A stretch of 6,597 bases of DNA from NCBI GenBank assembly GCA_014763835.1, contig JACXUQ010000075.1:1-6597 (forward strand). Direction: 5' to 3'. A model generated the notes under the pieces. The model had not been told where the DNA came from and made no database searches. It saw only the letters and a program-made list of their open reading frames with translations. This stretch comes from Thiotrichales bacterium. GTDB taxonomy: Bacteria; Pseudomonadota; Gammaproteobacteria; Thiomicrospirales; Thiomicrospiraceae. Position 1 is the first letter of the stretch. Each line of letters opens with the position of its first letter. A program made the translations under genes and the position numbers. Positions 6,063-6,597 of this stretch are shown one piece after another.

Positions 6063-6434
6063 TTAACTTGCGCGCTGGCGGCGAACTATCAGGCCTACCG
6101 TATCGGTTTCGGCAACGGCTTGCGGTTTGCTGATTTTAAGGCGGATGCTTTGCACCGCGGCATGATGTTTGAAAATGTGCGCGCAAACCTCTTCCACCAA
6201 GGTTTCCAGCAGCTCATGGCGGCTGCCTTCCACCAGTGCGATCACCTCATCAGACACCTGTTTGTAATCCACCGTATCGCCAATCGCATCGCTTTGTGCC
6301 GCGTGGGTGAAAAAATGGTCGGGCATGCCCAGTTCGATATCGAAAATCAGCGGCTGGCGTGCCTCGCGTTCCCAGTCGTAGATGCCGATAATGGCTTGGG
6401 TTTTCAGCCCTTCAATAAAAATAATGTCGGTCAC
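6063..6434 (-). CDS. folB: FolB, dihydroneopterin aldolase
   Basis: This enzyme splits 7,8-dihydroneopterin to 6-hydroxymethyl-dihydropterin and glycolaldehyde in folate synthesis (cytosol). The 123-residue product has the family start DIIFIEGLKTQAIIGIYDWE, with Glu22 matching E. coli Glu21. Tyr57 (VDYKQV), Glu77 (LLETLVEEV) and Lys103 (LKISKP) match Tyr53, Glu73 and Lys98, so all expected active-site residues are present. The start is taken as GTG 6434: AGGA (complement of 6443-6446) lies eight bases upstream, and E. coli FolB begins at the equivalent residue. A GTG at 6482 would add 16 residues not expected in the family. A -10-like GATAAT (complement of 6487-6492) would start transcription near 6479, agreeing with the shorter protein, but no good -35 accompanies it. 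In E. coli folB is next to uppP; here two opposite-strand genes and the methyltransferase gene lie between. Confidence 0.94.
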   Translation of the reverse strand: MTDIIFIEGLKTQAIIGIYDWEREARQPLIFDIELGMPDHFFTHAAQSDAIGDTVDYKQVSDEVIALVEGSRHELLETLVEEVCAHIFKHHAAVQSIRLKISKPQAVAETDTVGLIVRRQRAS

Positions 6435-6562
6435 GCACTTTGTCCTATTTTGTCGCTCTTGTCTAGCCGGATTTATCTGCACACCTATTATCTACTTCTA
6501 GAGAGCTTTGCACGAGTGGGGCGCGAAATAAAAATGAGGAAAAAATTGGCTGGTTGAGGCGG

Positions 6563-6597
6563 AAAACGCAGCTAATAGCTCGCTATTAGCAAGTTTT
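6563..6597. repeat. Near-perfect palindrome at the window edge, terminator-like on both strands
   Basis: GCTAATAGC (6571-6579) and GCTATTAGC (6582-6590) are perfect reverse complements separated by TC. Flanking them, AAAAC (6563-6567) and GTTTT (6593-6597) also pair, with three unpaired bases on the left and two on the right. A-rich left and T-rich right edges resemble a bidirectional terminator. It lies upstream of folB, so it could end a gene entering from beyond the window, or be a protein-binding palindrome. The T-tract may continue past the window. Confidence 0.45.

Noticed and set aside
5958..6557. 199-codon open frame on the + strand over folB
   Set aside because: It is antisense to folB, which keeps all expected active-site residues, and overlaps the end of the second FliG-like gene.

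Overview
The window reads as an ordinary bacterial chromosome segment, most likely from a gammaproteobacterium with mid-range GC. The evidence is an E. coli-type PurE/PurK pair, a fused NAD(P)HX repair enzyme, and uppP and folB on the same side of the window; those two are direct neighbours in E. coli. A sulfur-oxidising Thiomicrospira/Hydrogenovibrio-type host is only a guess. No tRNA, rRNA, insertion sequence or CRISPR array was seen.

Left part (1-1407, + strand): the tail of purE, a 147-base gap holding two possible RNA hairpins and a promoter-like element, then complete purK. Together PurK and PurE convert AIR to CAIR in purine synthesis. A symmetrical A-tract/stem/T-tract terminator at 1381-1407 serves purK and, from the other strand, the convergent operon.

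Middle (1430-4917, - strand): a three-gene run transcribed leftward with gaps of 30 and 23 bases. It encodes a MidA/NDUFAF7-family SAM-dependent methyltransferase, the undecaprenyl-diphosphatase UppP, and the bifunctional NAD(P)H-hydrate repair enzyme Nnr.

Right part (4918-6597): a 172-base divergent intergenic region, then two small + strand genes 20 bases apart (5090-5554 and 5575-6048). By eye both products resemble the C-terminal domain of the flagellar switch protein FliG, joined to a different N-terminal module of about 60 residues. They are paralogs of each other, and the charged torque residues of FliG are only partly kept. No other flagellar gene is present. This pair is the most interesting item in the window. 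It lies against the direction of its neighbours, between the methyltransferase-uppP-nnr run and folB (6063-6434, - strand, GTG start). The window ends in a near-perfect palindrome upstream of folB.
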